This document shows positions 16,476-24,717 of a stretch of DNA of 48,773 bases, piece by piece (position 1 is the first letter of the stretch; each line of letters begins with the position of its first letter). The translations under genes and the position numbers were made by a program. The notes under the pieces were generated by a model that worked only from the letters and a program-made list of their open reading frames with translations, did no database searches and had not been told where the DNA came from. Origin of the DNA: Curtobacterium sp. MCBA15_001 (GTDB taxonomy: Bacteria > Actinomycetota > Actinomycetes > Actinomycetales > Microbacteriaceae); contig NZ_MJGI01000025.1 in assembly GCF_001864835.1 (NCBI RefSeq), positions 39,340 through 88,112 of the forward strand, in the 5' to 3' direction.

Positions 16476-19400
16476 ATGCAGCTGGTCGTGCGCGGTACGT
16501 CCGCACCGCTCATCGGAGAACTCGACATCCCGGTCTCGAAGTACCACGCGCACCGGGCGCTGGTCCTCGCTTCGCTGGCGGAGGGGACGAGCATCGTCTC
16601 CGGGATCAGCACGACACGGCAGGTCGAGTGGACCGTCGGCACGCTCCGTGCCCTCGGCGTCGACGTCAAGCGCCGCGGCGACGAGTACCACGTCACCGGA
16701 CTGGGCGGACGGTACGCAGCGACCGACGTCGTCGACCACGGGTCCCGTGGCGCCGACGGCATCCTCAACATGGGGTCCTCCGGGACCACGCTCTACTTCA
16801 TGACGGGGCTGGCCTCCCTCGCGGACGCGCCGATGACCCTGTCGGGCATGAAGTACTTCCAGCGGCGGCCGATCAAGGCGCTGCTGACGTCGCTCACGCA
16901 GATGGGCATCCGACTCGAGGCCACGAACGACTGCCCGCCGGTCACCGTGCAGCCGGGTCGCCCCCGCGGCGGTGACGTCCAGATCGCCGGCACGCTGTCG
17001 CAGTGGATCTCCGGGCTGCTGCTCGTGGCGCCCTTCGCCGAGGAAGAGACCCGCATCCACGTCTCCGGCGGGCGGCTCAACGAGCAGCCCTACGTCGAGC
17101 TGACCGTGCGGATGATGCGGCAGTTCGGCCTGCAGGTCGAGGTCTCCGACGACTGGCTCGAGTACCGGATCCCGGCCGGCCAACGTGCGACCCCGCACGA
17201 CTACGTCATCCCGCCGGACATCGGGTCGGCGGCGTTCGGCATCGCCGCGGCCGCCACGCGACCCTCGGACGTGCTGCTGCGCGGCATGACCTCGTTCACC
17301 ACGGCGGACACCGACCACCCCGAGAGCGAGTTCCTCGACCTGGCCACGGCGATGGGCGTCCCGATGCACATCGACGAGGAGACCGGCTTCGTGCGCATCC
17401 AGCACGACGGCTCGCCGCTGCGGCCCCTCGACATCGACTGCCAGCCGATCCCGGACCTGCTGCCCGTCCTGTCGACGATGGCGACCTTCGCCGAGGGCAC
17501 GACGCGGCTGTGGAACGTGGCGCACATCCGGCTCAAGGAGTCCGACCGCGTCGCCGCGATGCTGCAGCTCAACCGGATGGGTGGACGCGCCGAGCAGGGC
17601 GCCGACGAACTCCGCGTGACCGGTGTCCGACCCGGCGACCTGCACGGTGCGTCGATGTCCTCGTTCAACGACCACCGCGTGCTGATGTCCTTGGCGGTCG
17701 CTGCGTCGGGTGCGCAGGGCGTCTCCGCGCTGACCTACCCCCGCGCCTACCGCATCTCGTACCCGACGTTCCTCGAGGCGATGAACTCGGTCGGCCTCGA
17801 CATGGAGGTCGGCGACGCCCTGGTGGCGAAGGCCGACGCGGACGACCGCGCCGACCGGACCGAGCGCGTTGAGGTCGCCGACGCACCGACGGATCTCGGC
17901 GAGGGCCTCCCTGCTGTGCCGGTGCCGGAGCCGACCGCGGACGCCGCACTGCCCGAGCTGACGGGAGTCGACGCTGACCCGCTGGTCCTCAGCGAGCGGG
18001 TGCGGATGCTCGCGGACACCGAGCCGGACGGCCTGGCCGTCATCGAGGTCGGCGGCCCGGAGCCGGTCAACACCACCTGGCGCGAGCTGCAGGACGAGGC
18101 CGACCGGGTGTCGGCGCTGCTGCTGGAACTCGGCGTCCGTCGCGGTGAGTCCGTCGCGATGCAGCTGCCGAACTGGCGCGAGTTCGTCGCGATCACCCTC
18201 GGCGCGGTCCAGATCGGCGCGGTCGCCACGCCGATCATGCCGGTGTTCGGACCCCGCGAGACGACGATGACGCTCGCCCGGTCCCGAGCCCGCGTGGTCT
18301 TCCTGCCGAACGTGTTCCGCAAGCGCCGGCCCGCGCTCGAACTGCTCGACGTCATCGACGAGGCGAAGGCGCAGAAGCGTCGACTCGGCGTCGAGCACGT
18401 CATCGTGATCCGCTCCGAGGCGCGCGGCCAGGGGGACACCCCCACGAACCAGCCCCCGGTGCCGGCCGACGCCTTCGAGCGGGTCGCCGCGAGCGAGTGG
18501 AACTGGCGCTACTACGACACGGCGCTCGGCAGCGTGCAGGTCGACGTCGAGCAGATCGCCTCGCACGCGCCGACCCCGGACGACGTCTGCCAGCTGCTGT
18601 TCACGTCGGGCACCACCGGCGAGCCGAAGGGCGTCCAGCACCCGCACCGCACCCTCGGACTGGCGACCGCGATGCACGTCGCCCAGAGCGGCCTGACCAA
18701 GGACGACCGGATCTACATCCCGTCGCCCCTGGCCCACCAGACCGGGTTCCTGTACGGCATGCTGCTGGCCTTCCGCCTCGGCGCCGCGCAGGTGATCCAG
18801 CCCGTGTGGGACGCCCGCGCCGCCCTGGACCAGGCGTTCGGTGTCGCCGGAGCGACCTTCGTGCAGTGCGCGACGCCGTTCCTGACCGACCTGGTCGACC
18901 TGGTCGAGGCGGGAGCGCCTGCCCCGGCATCGCTGCGGATCTTCGTGCCGACCGGTGCCGCCGTGCCCCGGGCGCTGGCCCAGCGTGCGTCGACGGTCCT
19001 CGGCACCGCGATCCTCGGCGCGTTCGGCACGAGCGAGACCTGCCTCGGCGCGCTGTCGAGCCCGGACGACGACCCGGCGGACGCGTACGGGCACGACGGC
19101 CGCGCGCTGCCCGGCATCCGGATCCGGATCGTCGACGACGAGGGCACGGAGCTGCCGGCCGACACCGAGGGCAACTTCGAGCTGCACTCGCCGACGATGT
19201 TCGACGGGTACCTCGACCGGCCGGACCTGACCGACGACGTCTTCACCGAGGACGGCTGGTACCGGACCGGCGACCTGGCGAAGGTCGACGCGAAGGGCTT
19301 CCTGTCGATCACCGGGCGCGTCAAGGACGTCATCAACCGTGGCGGCGAGAAGATCCCGGTCGTCGAGATCGAGAACCTGCTCTACCAGCACCCGCTCGTG

Positions 19401-19658
19401 ACCGACGTCGCCATCGTGGCGATGCCCGACGAGCGCCTGGGGGAGCGGGCGTGTGCGTTCGTGGTGTCCGCGCGTACCGACGAGCCGCTCGGGTTCGACG
19501 GTCTGCAGCAGTACCTCGAGCAGGCCGGCGTCAGCAAGTACTACTGGCCCGAACGCCTGGAGTACCTCGACGAGTTGCCCCGCAACGCGGTCGGCAAGGT
19601 CCAGAAGAACGTGCTGCGCGAGCAGGCCGCGGCACTCGTGACGACGAAGGAGAACTGA
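16476..19658 (+). CDS. EPSP-synthase-like domain fused to an AMP-dependent acyl-CoA ligase
   Basis: One uninterrupted 1060-residue ORF carries two enzymes. Residues 1-445 have the EPSP synthase fold signature: K22 and R27 of the N-terminal site, NMGSSGT near 98-104, RRPI at 130-133, Q176, D327, KESDR at 354-358 and DHR at 399-401. The position of the shikimate-phosphate Ser23 is Tyr, and the PEP-contacting Lys (E. coli K411) aligns with I427. An Ala/Asp/Pro-rich linker spans about 446-500. From about 500 on is an ANL-family ligase with TSGTTGEPKG near 711-720, WYRTGD, GRVKDVINRGGEK and catalytic K1041 (NAVGK). The ATG has AGGGAAGAGG upstream. The acyl-CoA dehydrogenase gene follows after 4 bp. 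A role in turning a shikimate-derived acid into a CoA thioester is inferred. Confidence 0.9.
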   Translation: MQLVVRGTSAPLIGELDIPVSKYHAHRALVLASLAEGTSIVSGISTTRQVEWTVGTLRALGVDVKRRGDEYHVTGLGGRYAATDVVDHGSRGADGILNMGSSGTTLYFMTGLASLADAPMTLSGMKYFQRRPIKALLTSLTQMGIRLEATNDCPPVTVQPGRPRGGDVQIAGTLSQWISGLLLVAPFAEEETRIHVSGGRLNEQPYVELTVRMMRQFGLQVEVSDDWLEYRIPAGQRATPHDYVIPPDIGSAAFGIAAAATRPSDVLLRGMTSFTTADTDHPESEFLDLATAMGVPMHIDEETGFVRIQHDGSPLRPLDIDCQPIPDLLPVLSTMATFAEGTTRLWNVAHIRLKESDRVAAMLQLNRMGGRAEQGADELRVTGVRPGDLHGASMSSFNDHRVLMSLAVAASGAQGVSALTYPRAYRISYPTFLEAMNSVGLDMEVGDALVAKADADDRADRTERVEVADAPTDLGEGLPAVPVPEPTADAALPELTGVDADPLVLSERVRMLADTEPDGLAVIEVGGPEPVNTTWRELQDEADRVSALLLELGVRRGESVAMQLPNWREFVAITLGAVQIGAVATPIMPVFGPRETTMTLARSRARVVFLPNVFRKRRPALELLDVIDEAKAQKRRLGVEHVIVIRSEARGQGDTPTNQPPVPADAFERVAASEWNWRYYDTALGSVQVDVEQIASHAPTPDDVCQLLFTSGTTGEPKGVQHPHRTLGLATAMHVAQSGLTKDDRIYIPSPLAHQTGFLYGMLLAFRLGAAQVIQPVWDARAALDQAFGVAGATFVQCATPFLTDLVDLVEAGAPAPASLRIFVPTGAAVPRALAQRASTVLGTAILGAFGTSETCLGALSSPDDDPADAYGHDGRALPGIRIRIVDDEGTELPADTEGNFELHSPTMFDGYLDRPDLTDDVFTEDGWYRTGDLAKVDAKGFLSITGRVKDVINRGGEKIPVVEIENLLYQHPLVTDVAIVAMPDERLGERACAFVVSARTDEPLGFDGLQQYLEQAGVSKYYWPERLEYLDELPRNAVGKVQKNVLREQAAALVTTKEN

Positions 19659-19662
19659 GACG

Positions 19663-20850
19663 ATGTCGATGGTCACCCAGACCCCGAACCAGACGCAGGC
19701 CCCGAGCGAGCTCGACCACGAGCAGCTCAAGGCCGAGGTCACCGCCTGGGTCCGCGGACCGGGCGAGGACTGGGCGAACGAGATCGAGCGCACCGGCCAG
19801 GTCCCGCCGCAGCTGTTCCAGGAGCTCAAGGACAAGGGCTGGCTGAGCCTGGCGGCACCGGCCGAGCTGGGCGGACGGGGGATCCCGTTCTCGCGCTACC
19901 TCGAGGTCATGGAGATCGTCTCGCGCTCGCACGCGTCGATCCGCATGCTCGTGCACGTCATCAACGGCACCTGGCGGGCGATGGCACCGTACGCCACACC
20001 CGAGCAGATCGAGCAGGTCGTCAAGCCGTCCGTCGCGGGTGACAAGCTCGTCGCGTTCACCCTGACCGAGGCCACCGCCGGCACCGGCGCGGACATCCGC
20101 ACCACCGTCCGCCGCGAGGGCGACACCTACGTCATGAACGGCGAGAAGCACCTCATCACGTTCGGCGTGAAGTGCGACTACTGGCTCATCGCAGCGCGGC
20201 TCGAGGGGTCGACGGGGCAGGACGGCACCGTCGCGTTCCTCATGCCGAACAGCGGGCTGCCGGGCGCCGAGGTGATCGACGACTCCGACACGATGGGCAT
20301 CCGCGGCACCGACCACGCGATCCTGCGCTTCACCGAGACCCCGATCCCCGCCAGCGCGCGCCTGGGCGAAGAAGGCCAGGGCCTCGAGGTCGCACTCGGC
20401 GGCTTCCTGCTGCCGAGCCGCGTGTCGGTGGCGATGAGCGCCGTCGGACTGGCCGAGCGGGCGAACGAGCTCGCGGTCGAGTACGCCAACGAGCGCGAGA
20501 CCTTCGGCAAGAAGCTCTCCAGCCGGCAGGCGATCCAGTTCTACCTCGCCGAGAACTACGCCGACATCGCGGCGGCTCGCGCGCTGGTCATCGAGGCCGC
20601 ACGTGCGTACGAGGAGGGCCGCCCCGACGCCGGGACGCTCTCCAGCGCCTCGAAGATGGTCGCGGTCGACATGCTCGCCCGGGTCACCGACAAGGCGCTC
20701 CAGGTGCACGGCGGCCAGGGCTACTGGAAGCGCAACGCGATCGAGCGCGTCTACCGCGACGCCCGGGCGCAGCGGTTCGAAGAAGGCACGAACGAGATCC
20801 AGAAGCTGGTCGTCGGCCGCGCCGTCGTGACCGGCCAGGCCGGGTTCTAG
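19663..20850 (+). CDS. Acyl-CoA dehydrogenase family flavoprotein
   Basis: This 395-residue protein has the acyl-CoA dehydrogenase arrangement: an alpha-helical N-terminal domain, a middle domain with FTLTEATAGTGADI (FAD and substrate contacts), and a C-terminal domain with the ERETFGKKLSSRQAIQF segment and the catalytic-base region EEGTNEIQ, where E374 aligns with the Glu of medium-chain enzymes. It begins 4 bp after the fused EPSP/ligase gene, so the two are transcriptionally linked. In the proposed pathway it would interconvert cyclohexenyl- and cyclohexadienyl-carbonyl-CoA. The direction is not decidable from sequence. A GC-rich hairpin follows its stop. Confidence 0.92.
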   Translation: MSMVTQTPNQTQAPSELDHEQLKAEVTAWVRGPGEDWANEIERTGQVPPQLFQELKDKGWLSLAAPAELGGRGIPFSRYLEVMEIVSRSHASIRMLVHVINGTWRAMAPYATPEQIEQVVKPSVAGDKLVAFTLTEATAGTGADIRTTVRREGDTYVMNGEKHLITFGVKCDYWLIAARLEGSTGQDGTVAFLMPNSGLPGAEVIDDSDTMGIRGTDHAILRFTETPIPASARLGEEGQGLEVALGGFLLPSRVSVAMSAVGLAERANELAVEYANERETFGKKLSSRQAIQFYLAENYADIAAARALVIEAARAYEEGRPDAGTLSSASKMVAVDMLARVTDKALQVHGGQGYWKRNAIERVYRDARAQRFEEGTNEIQKLVVGRAVVTGQAGF

Positions 20851-20865
20851 ACCACACCAGAACAC

Positions 20866-20909
20866 CGGACGGGAGGCACGGGGCGGCCGCGCCCCAGGCC
20901 TCCCGTCCG
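20866..20909 (+). terminator. Hairpin (attenuator or partial terminator) inside the accessory cluster
   Basis: The arms CGGACGGGAGGC (20866-20877) and GCCTCCCGTCCG (20898-20909) pair perfectly and enclose an inner GGGGC/GCCCC stem. This is the same GGAGGC...GCCTCC design used between convergent genes elsewhere, but here it sits between two same-strand genes of the cluster. It may lower expression of the two downstream reductases relative to the first two genes. Confidence 0.55.
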
Positions 20910-20941
20910 TCTCCTGCTCCACCGCTACGACAAGGACACAC

Positions 20942-21793
20942 GTGACCGACAGCACCGCACCCATCGCGCTCATCACCGGAGCCTCCCGCGGCATCGGCCG
21001 CCTGCTCGCGCAGAAGCTCGGCCAGCGCGGCGTCACCGTCGTGGTGACGTACAAGGGCAACGCCGACCTGGCCGAGGAGTCGCTGGCCGACGTCAAGGCC
21101 GCCGGCGGCGACGGCATCACGGCGCAGGTCGACATCGAGCAGCCCGAGTCGATCGACGCGCTGTTCGACCTGGTGCGTGACACCTACGGGCGTCTCGACA
21201 TGTTCGTCGCGAACGCCGCCGCCAGCGCGTTCAAGCCCGTCGCGGACCTGAAGCTGCACCACCTCGACCGCAGCTACGCCACGAACGCGCGCTCGTTCGT
21301 ACTCGGTGCACAGCGCGCCGCGCAGTTGATGGACAAGGGCGGCCGGATCGTCGTCGTCACGTCGTACGGGTCGCTCCGTGCCTTCCCCACGTACGCCGCG
21401 CTCGGCGCCGCGAAGGCCATGAGCGAGTCCTACATGAAGTACATGGCGGTCGAGTTCGGCCCGCGGCAGATCACCGTCAACGCCGTGAACGGTGGACTCA
21501 TCGACACCGACTCGCTCGAGTACTTCTACACGAAGGTCCCCGGCCAGGCGCCGATCGAGACCGTCTACGAGAAGCTGCCGCTGCAGCGCCCGGGCACCGC
21601 GGACGACATGGCCGACGCCGTGGACTTCCTGCTGTCGGACAAGGCGTCCTACATCACCGGGCAGGTCCTGTCCGTGGACGGCGGGCTGACCGTGATCGCG
21701 CCGCCGTACTGGGCCGACACGACGTCGCCGCTCCGTGACGCGGTGCTGCCTCCGTCGGCCGCAGCCGATCCGGTCGTCGACCAGGCAGAGTAG
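20942..21793 (+). CDS. Short-chain dehydrogenase, probable enoyl-CoA-type reductase (ChcA/FabL-like)
   Basis: The 283-residue SDR has the NAD(P)-binding TGASRGIG at 12-19 and a central NAAAS in place of NNAG. The active site is Tyr151-x6-Lys158 (YAALGAAK), not the classical Tyr-x3-Lys. That spacing is typical of enoyl-thioester reductases such as FabI/FabL and of 1-cyclohexenylcarbonyl-CoA reductase ChcA. A C-terminal VDGGLT segment completes the fold. The GTG start lies 91 bp after the acyl-CoA dehydrogenase gene, behind a hairpin. In context it is the best candidate for the final double-bond reduction to cyclohexanecarboxyl-CoA. The exact substrate is inferred. Confidence 0.85.
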   Translation: MTDSTAPIALITGASRGIGRLLAQKLGQRGVTVVVTYKGNADLAEESLADVKAAGGDGITAQVDIEQPESIDALFDLVRDTYGRLDMFVANAAASAFKPVADLKLHHLDRSYATNARSFVLGAQRAAQLMDKGGRIVVVTSYGSLRAFPTYAALGAAKAMSESYMKYMAVEFGPRQITVNAVNGGLIDTDSLEYFYTKVPGQAPIETVYEKLPLQRPGTADDMADAVDFLLSDKASYITGQVLSVDGGLTVIAPPYWADTTSPLRDAVLPPSAAADPVVDQAE

Positions 21794-21797
21794 GGGC

Positions 21798-23897
21798 ATG
21801 GACACCGCCGTTCTCGACTCCGTCTCGACCGTCGCCTCGCCCTGGACGCTCGGCCCACTCCACCTGGCGAACCGGGTCGTCATGGGCTCGATGCACACCG
21901 GGATGGAGGTGCGCGACGACGGTGGTGCCGGGATGGCGGCGTTCTACCGCGAGCGTGCTGCCGGCGGAGCGGCGTGCATCATCACCGGCGGCATCGCGGT
22001 GTCGGACGAGGCACGCGGCGGGCCCGACTTCGCGGTGTTCGGGGTCGACGGTGCGGACGAGCGGTTCCGCGTCGCGGTCGATGCAGTGCACGAGTCGGGC
22101 TCCGTGATCCTGGCGCAGCTGTTCCACGCCGGCCGGTACGCGCTCGCCGCCGGGCTGGTCGACCGGCACGGTGCACCACAGCGCGTGGTCGCCCCGACGG
22201 CGCTGCCGTGGGCCGCAGCCCGTGGCGTGGTCCCGACCGCGCTGACGTCCGACGAGGTCGAGCAGACCATCGAGGACTTCGCGGCGGCGGCCCGCAGCGC
22301 GGCGGCGATCGGCTTCGACGGCGTCGAGATCATGGCGTCCGAGGGCTACCTCATCAACCAGTTCCAGTCGCCGCTGACCAACCTGCGTGACGACGAGTGG
22401 GGTGGGACCCCGGCGAAGCGTCGACGGTTCGCGGTGGCGGTCGTCCAGACAGTCCGGGCCGCGGTGCCGGAGCTGGCCGTCACGATCCGGCTCTCCGGCG
22501 CCGACCTGATGCCCGGGTCGACGACCGACGACGAGGTCGACGCGCTGGTGCACGACCTGCTGCCCCTGGGGCTCGACGGCATCTCGGTGGGCATCGGCTG
22601 GCACGAGTCCCGCACCCCGACCGTGCAGGCCGCCGTGCCGCACGGTGCGTGGTTGGCGTACGCGGCGCGCATCGCCCGGGTGGTCCGCGCGTCGGAGCAC
22701 CCCGACGTCCGGGTCATCGCGTCGAACCGGATGACGGACCTGCGCGACGGCGAGGCGGTCCTCGCCGACGGGCTCGTCGACGCCGTCGCCCTGGCCAGGC
22801 CCTTCCTCGCCGATCCCGACATCGTGTCGCGGTCCCTCGCCGGTCGGTTCGACCTGGTGAACACCTGCATCGGGTGCAACCAGGCGTGCCTGGACCGCTC
22901 GATCATCGGCGCGCCGGTGTCCTGCCTGGTGAACCCCCGCGCCGGCCACGAGCTGCGCTTCCCGCTCCGCCCCACCGTCGCGCCCAAACGGGTCGACGTC
23001 GTCGGTGGGGGACCGGCCGGGCTCGCGGCCGCCGTCGACGCTGCCCGTCGTGGCCACCGGGTGACGCTCTGGGAGGCGGCCGACGAACTCGGCGGCCAGT
23101 TCGGCCTGGCCGCCCTGGTCCCGGGGAAGGAGGACTACGCCGCGACCGTCCGTGCGGCCCGCGCCGAACTCGACGAGCGCGGCGCGACCGTGCACCTCGG
23201 CCGGGCGGCGACCGCGTCGGACCTGCTCGACAGCGACGCCGTGGTGCTCGCGCCCGGGGTGGTCCCGCGGCGGATCGACCTGCCGAGCGCCGGGCTGCCG
23301 CACGTGCTCGACTACGAGCGGGCGCTCCGTGAGGGCGTCCCCGAGGGCACCGTCGCGGTGATCGGCGGCGGCGGCATCGGTGTCGACACCGCGGCCTTCC
23401 TCACCGAGTCGCCGGACGAGGCCGAGCGCGCGTCGTCGTTCGCTGCGCGGTGGGACGTCACGGTCGCTCCCGACGTGGTCGGGGACCTCCCGCAGCGGCA
23501 ACCCGTCGCGCCGCGGACGCCCCGACCGGGCGACCAGGTCACCGTCCTGCGGCGTTCCGGCAAGTTCGGGCAGGGCGTCGGCCTCACCTCGCGGTGGGTC
23601 GCGCTCGGGCGGCTCCGGGACGCAGGCGTGCGGATGGTCGGCGGCGTGCAGGAGTACCTGCGGATCGAACCGGGGGCGCTGTGGATCCGCGCCGAGGACG
23701 GGTCCGAGCAGCGCATCCCGGCCGACCACGTCGTCGTCTGCGCCGGGCAGGAGCGTGCCGAGCACGACCTGGGCGCTGCGCTCGAGGCCGCCGGTGTGCC
23801 GTTCGCCCTGGTCGGTGGCGCCCGCGATGCCGCGAGCGTCGACGCCGTCCGGGCGACGACCGAGGCGCTCGAGGCCGTCCGGGCGCTCGCACCCTGA
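21798..23897 (+). CDS. 2,4-dienoyl-CoA reductase-like flavoprotein (OYE + FAD/NAD domains)
   Basis: The 699-residue protein combines an old-yellow-enzyme TIM barrel (residues 1 to about 340), a [4Fe-4S] site with Cys at 357, 360, 364 and 376 (TCIGCNQAC...SCLVNP), and a C-terminal flavodoxin-like/FAD-NAD domain with VVGGGPAGLAA and a second Rossmann motif VIGGGGIGVDTA. This is the layout of FadH, which reduces 2,4-dienoyl-CoA with NADPH via FMN, FeS and FAD. The ATG at 21798 follows the SDR stop by 4 bp. Within the cluster it probably reduces a cyclohexadiene-carbonyl-CoA intermediate. The identification as a FadH-type enzyme is firm; the substrate is inferred. Confidence 0.92.
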   Translation: MDTAVLDSVSTVASPWTLGPLHLANRVVMGSMHTGMEVRDDGGAGMAAFYRERAAGGAACIITGGIAVSDEARGGPDFAVFGVDGADERFRVAVDAVHESGSVILAQLFHAGRYALAAGLVDRHGAPQRVVAPTALPWAAARGVVPTALTSDEVEQTIEDFAAAARSAAAIGFDGVEIMASEGYLINQFQSPLTNLRDDEWGGTPAKRRRFAVAVVQTVRAAVPELAVTIRLSGADLMPGSTTDDEVDALVHDLLPLGLDGISVGIGWHESRTPTVQAAVPHGAWLAYAARIARVVRASEHPDVRVIASNRMTDLRDGEAVLADGLVDAVALARPFLADPDIVSRSLAGRFDLVNTCIGCNQACLDRSIIGAPVSCLVNPRAGHELRFPLRPTVAPKRVDVVGGGPAGLAAAVDAARRGHRVTLWEAADELGGQFGLAALVPGKEDYAATVRAARAELDERGATVHLGRAATASDLLDSDAVVLAPGVVPRRIDLPSAGLPHVLDYERALREGVPEGTVAVIGGGGIGVDTAAFLTESPDEAERASSFAARWDVTVAPDVVGDLPQRQPVAPRTPRPGDQVTVLRRSGKFGQGVGLTSRWVALGRLRDAGVRMVGGVQEYLRIEPGALWIRAEDGSEQRIPADHVVVCAGQERAEHDLGAALEAAGVPFALVGGARDAASVDAVRATTEALEAVRALAP

Positions 23898-24071
23898 CGA
23901 CGCGGCGCGCCCTGGCTCGCTTCTCGGCCGGACATCTGCAAGAATGAACGGTCGAATCGTGTCCGCTCGACCCTCTATCCAGCGGATGACGATCTCATTC
24001 GAGCTTCCACCGCGCGTGCCCCCACGCCCGCGGTTCCGGTTCAACCACAACAACACGCAACAGGAGCATTT
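23898..24071 (+). promoter_or_regulatory. rpsP operon leader with probable promoter
   Basis: This 174-bp region holds the change from the accessory cluster to the ribosomal operon. TGCAAGAAT near 23938-23946 resembles an extended -10 element and matches the TGGCAAGAT upstream of rplS. A short hairpin GCGTG-CCCC-CACGC (24014-24027) lies in the putative leader. AGGAG (24062-24066) is the rpsP RBS. No obvious terminator for the upstream cluster was found. Confidence 0.4.
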
Positions 24072-24476
24072 GTGGCTGTCAAGATCCGTCTCAAGCGTCT
24101 CGGTAAGATCCGGGCGCCGTACTACCGCATCGTCGTCGCCGACTCGCGCACCAAGCGCGATGGTCGCGTCATCGAGGAGATCGGCAAGTACCACCCGACC
24201 GAGGAGCCCTCGTTCATCGAGGTCAAGTCGGACCGTGCGCAGTACTGGCTCGGCGTCGGCGCACAGCCGACCGAGCAGGTCGCGGCCCTCCTCAAGCTGA
24301 CCGGCGACTGGGCCAAGTTCAAGGGCGAGAAGGACACCGAGTCCAAGGTCAAGGTCAAGCAGCCGAAGGAGGCCTTCGTCGTCGACTCGTCGAAGAAGGC
24401 GGTCCTGAAGCCCAAGTCGGAGAAGAAGGCCCCGGCCGCTCCGGCAGACGACGCAGCAGAGACGACCGAGGCGTAG
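24072..24476 (+). CDS. rpsP: 30S ribosomal protein S16
   Basis: S16 is a primary 30S assembly protein. The N-terminus [20 protein letters not shown] is canonical, followed by [13 protein letters not shown]. At 134 residues it exceeds the usual 80-90 because of a Lys/Ala-rich C-terminal extension from about residue 85, typical of actinobacterial S16. The GTG start has AGGAG six bases upstream. It heads rpsP-khpA-rimM-trmD. Confidence 0.97.
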   Translation: MAVKIRLKRLGKIRAPYYRIVVADSRTKRDGRVIEEIGKYHPTEEPSFIEVKSDRAQYWLGVGAQPTEQVAALLKLTGDWAKFKGEKDTESKVKVKQPKEAFVVDSSKKAVLKPKSEKKAPAAPADDAAETTEA

Positions 24477-24480
24477 TTCC

Positions 24481-24717
24481 TTGCTCGCATCTGCGCTGAC
24501 GCACCTCGTCAAGGGGATCGTCGATCACCCTGACGACGTGCGCGTCGCCAGTTCCACCTCCGCGCGGGGCGAGGTCCTCGAGGTGCATGTGCACCCCGAG
24601 GACCTCGGCCGCGTGATCGGACGCGCCGGTCGGACCGCCAAGGCGCTCCGCACCCTCGTCACGGCCCTGGCCGATGGCAAGCGGGTGCGGGTCGACGTGG
24701 TCGACACCGATTCCTGA
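24481..24717 (+). CDS. khpA: KH-domain RNA-binding protein KhpA
   Basis: This 78-residue single KH-domain protein has the RNA-binding loop VIGRAGRTAKALRTL (GxxG = GRAG). KhpA homologues pair with KhpB and bind RNA; in Gram-positive bacteria they influence cell division and elongation. Its place between rpsP and rimM is conserved in actinobacteria. The start is a TTG at 24481, four bases after the rpsP stop. No in-frame ATG or GTG gives a complete KH domain. Confidence 0.92.
   Translation: MLASALTHLVKGIVDHPDDVRVASSTSARGEVLEVHVHPEDLGRVIGRAGRTAKALRTLVTALADGKRVRVDVVDTDS

Noticed and set aside
16476..17810. Housekeeping AroA or MurA
   Set aside because: MurA-type Cys loop was not seen, two AroA ligand-contact positions are changed, and the domain is fused to a CoA ligase in an accessory cluster.
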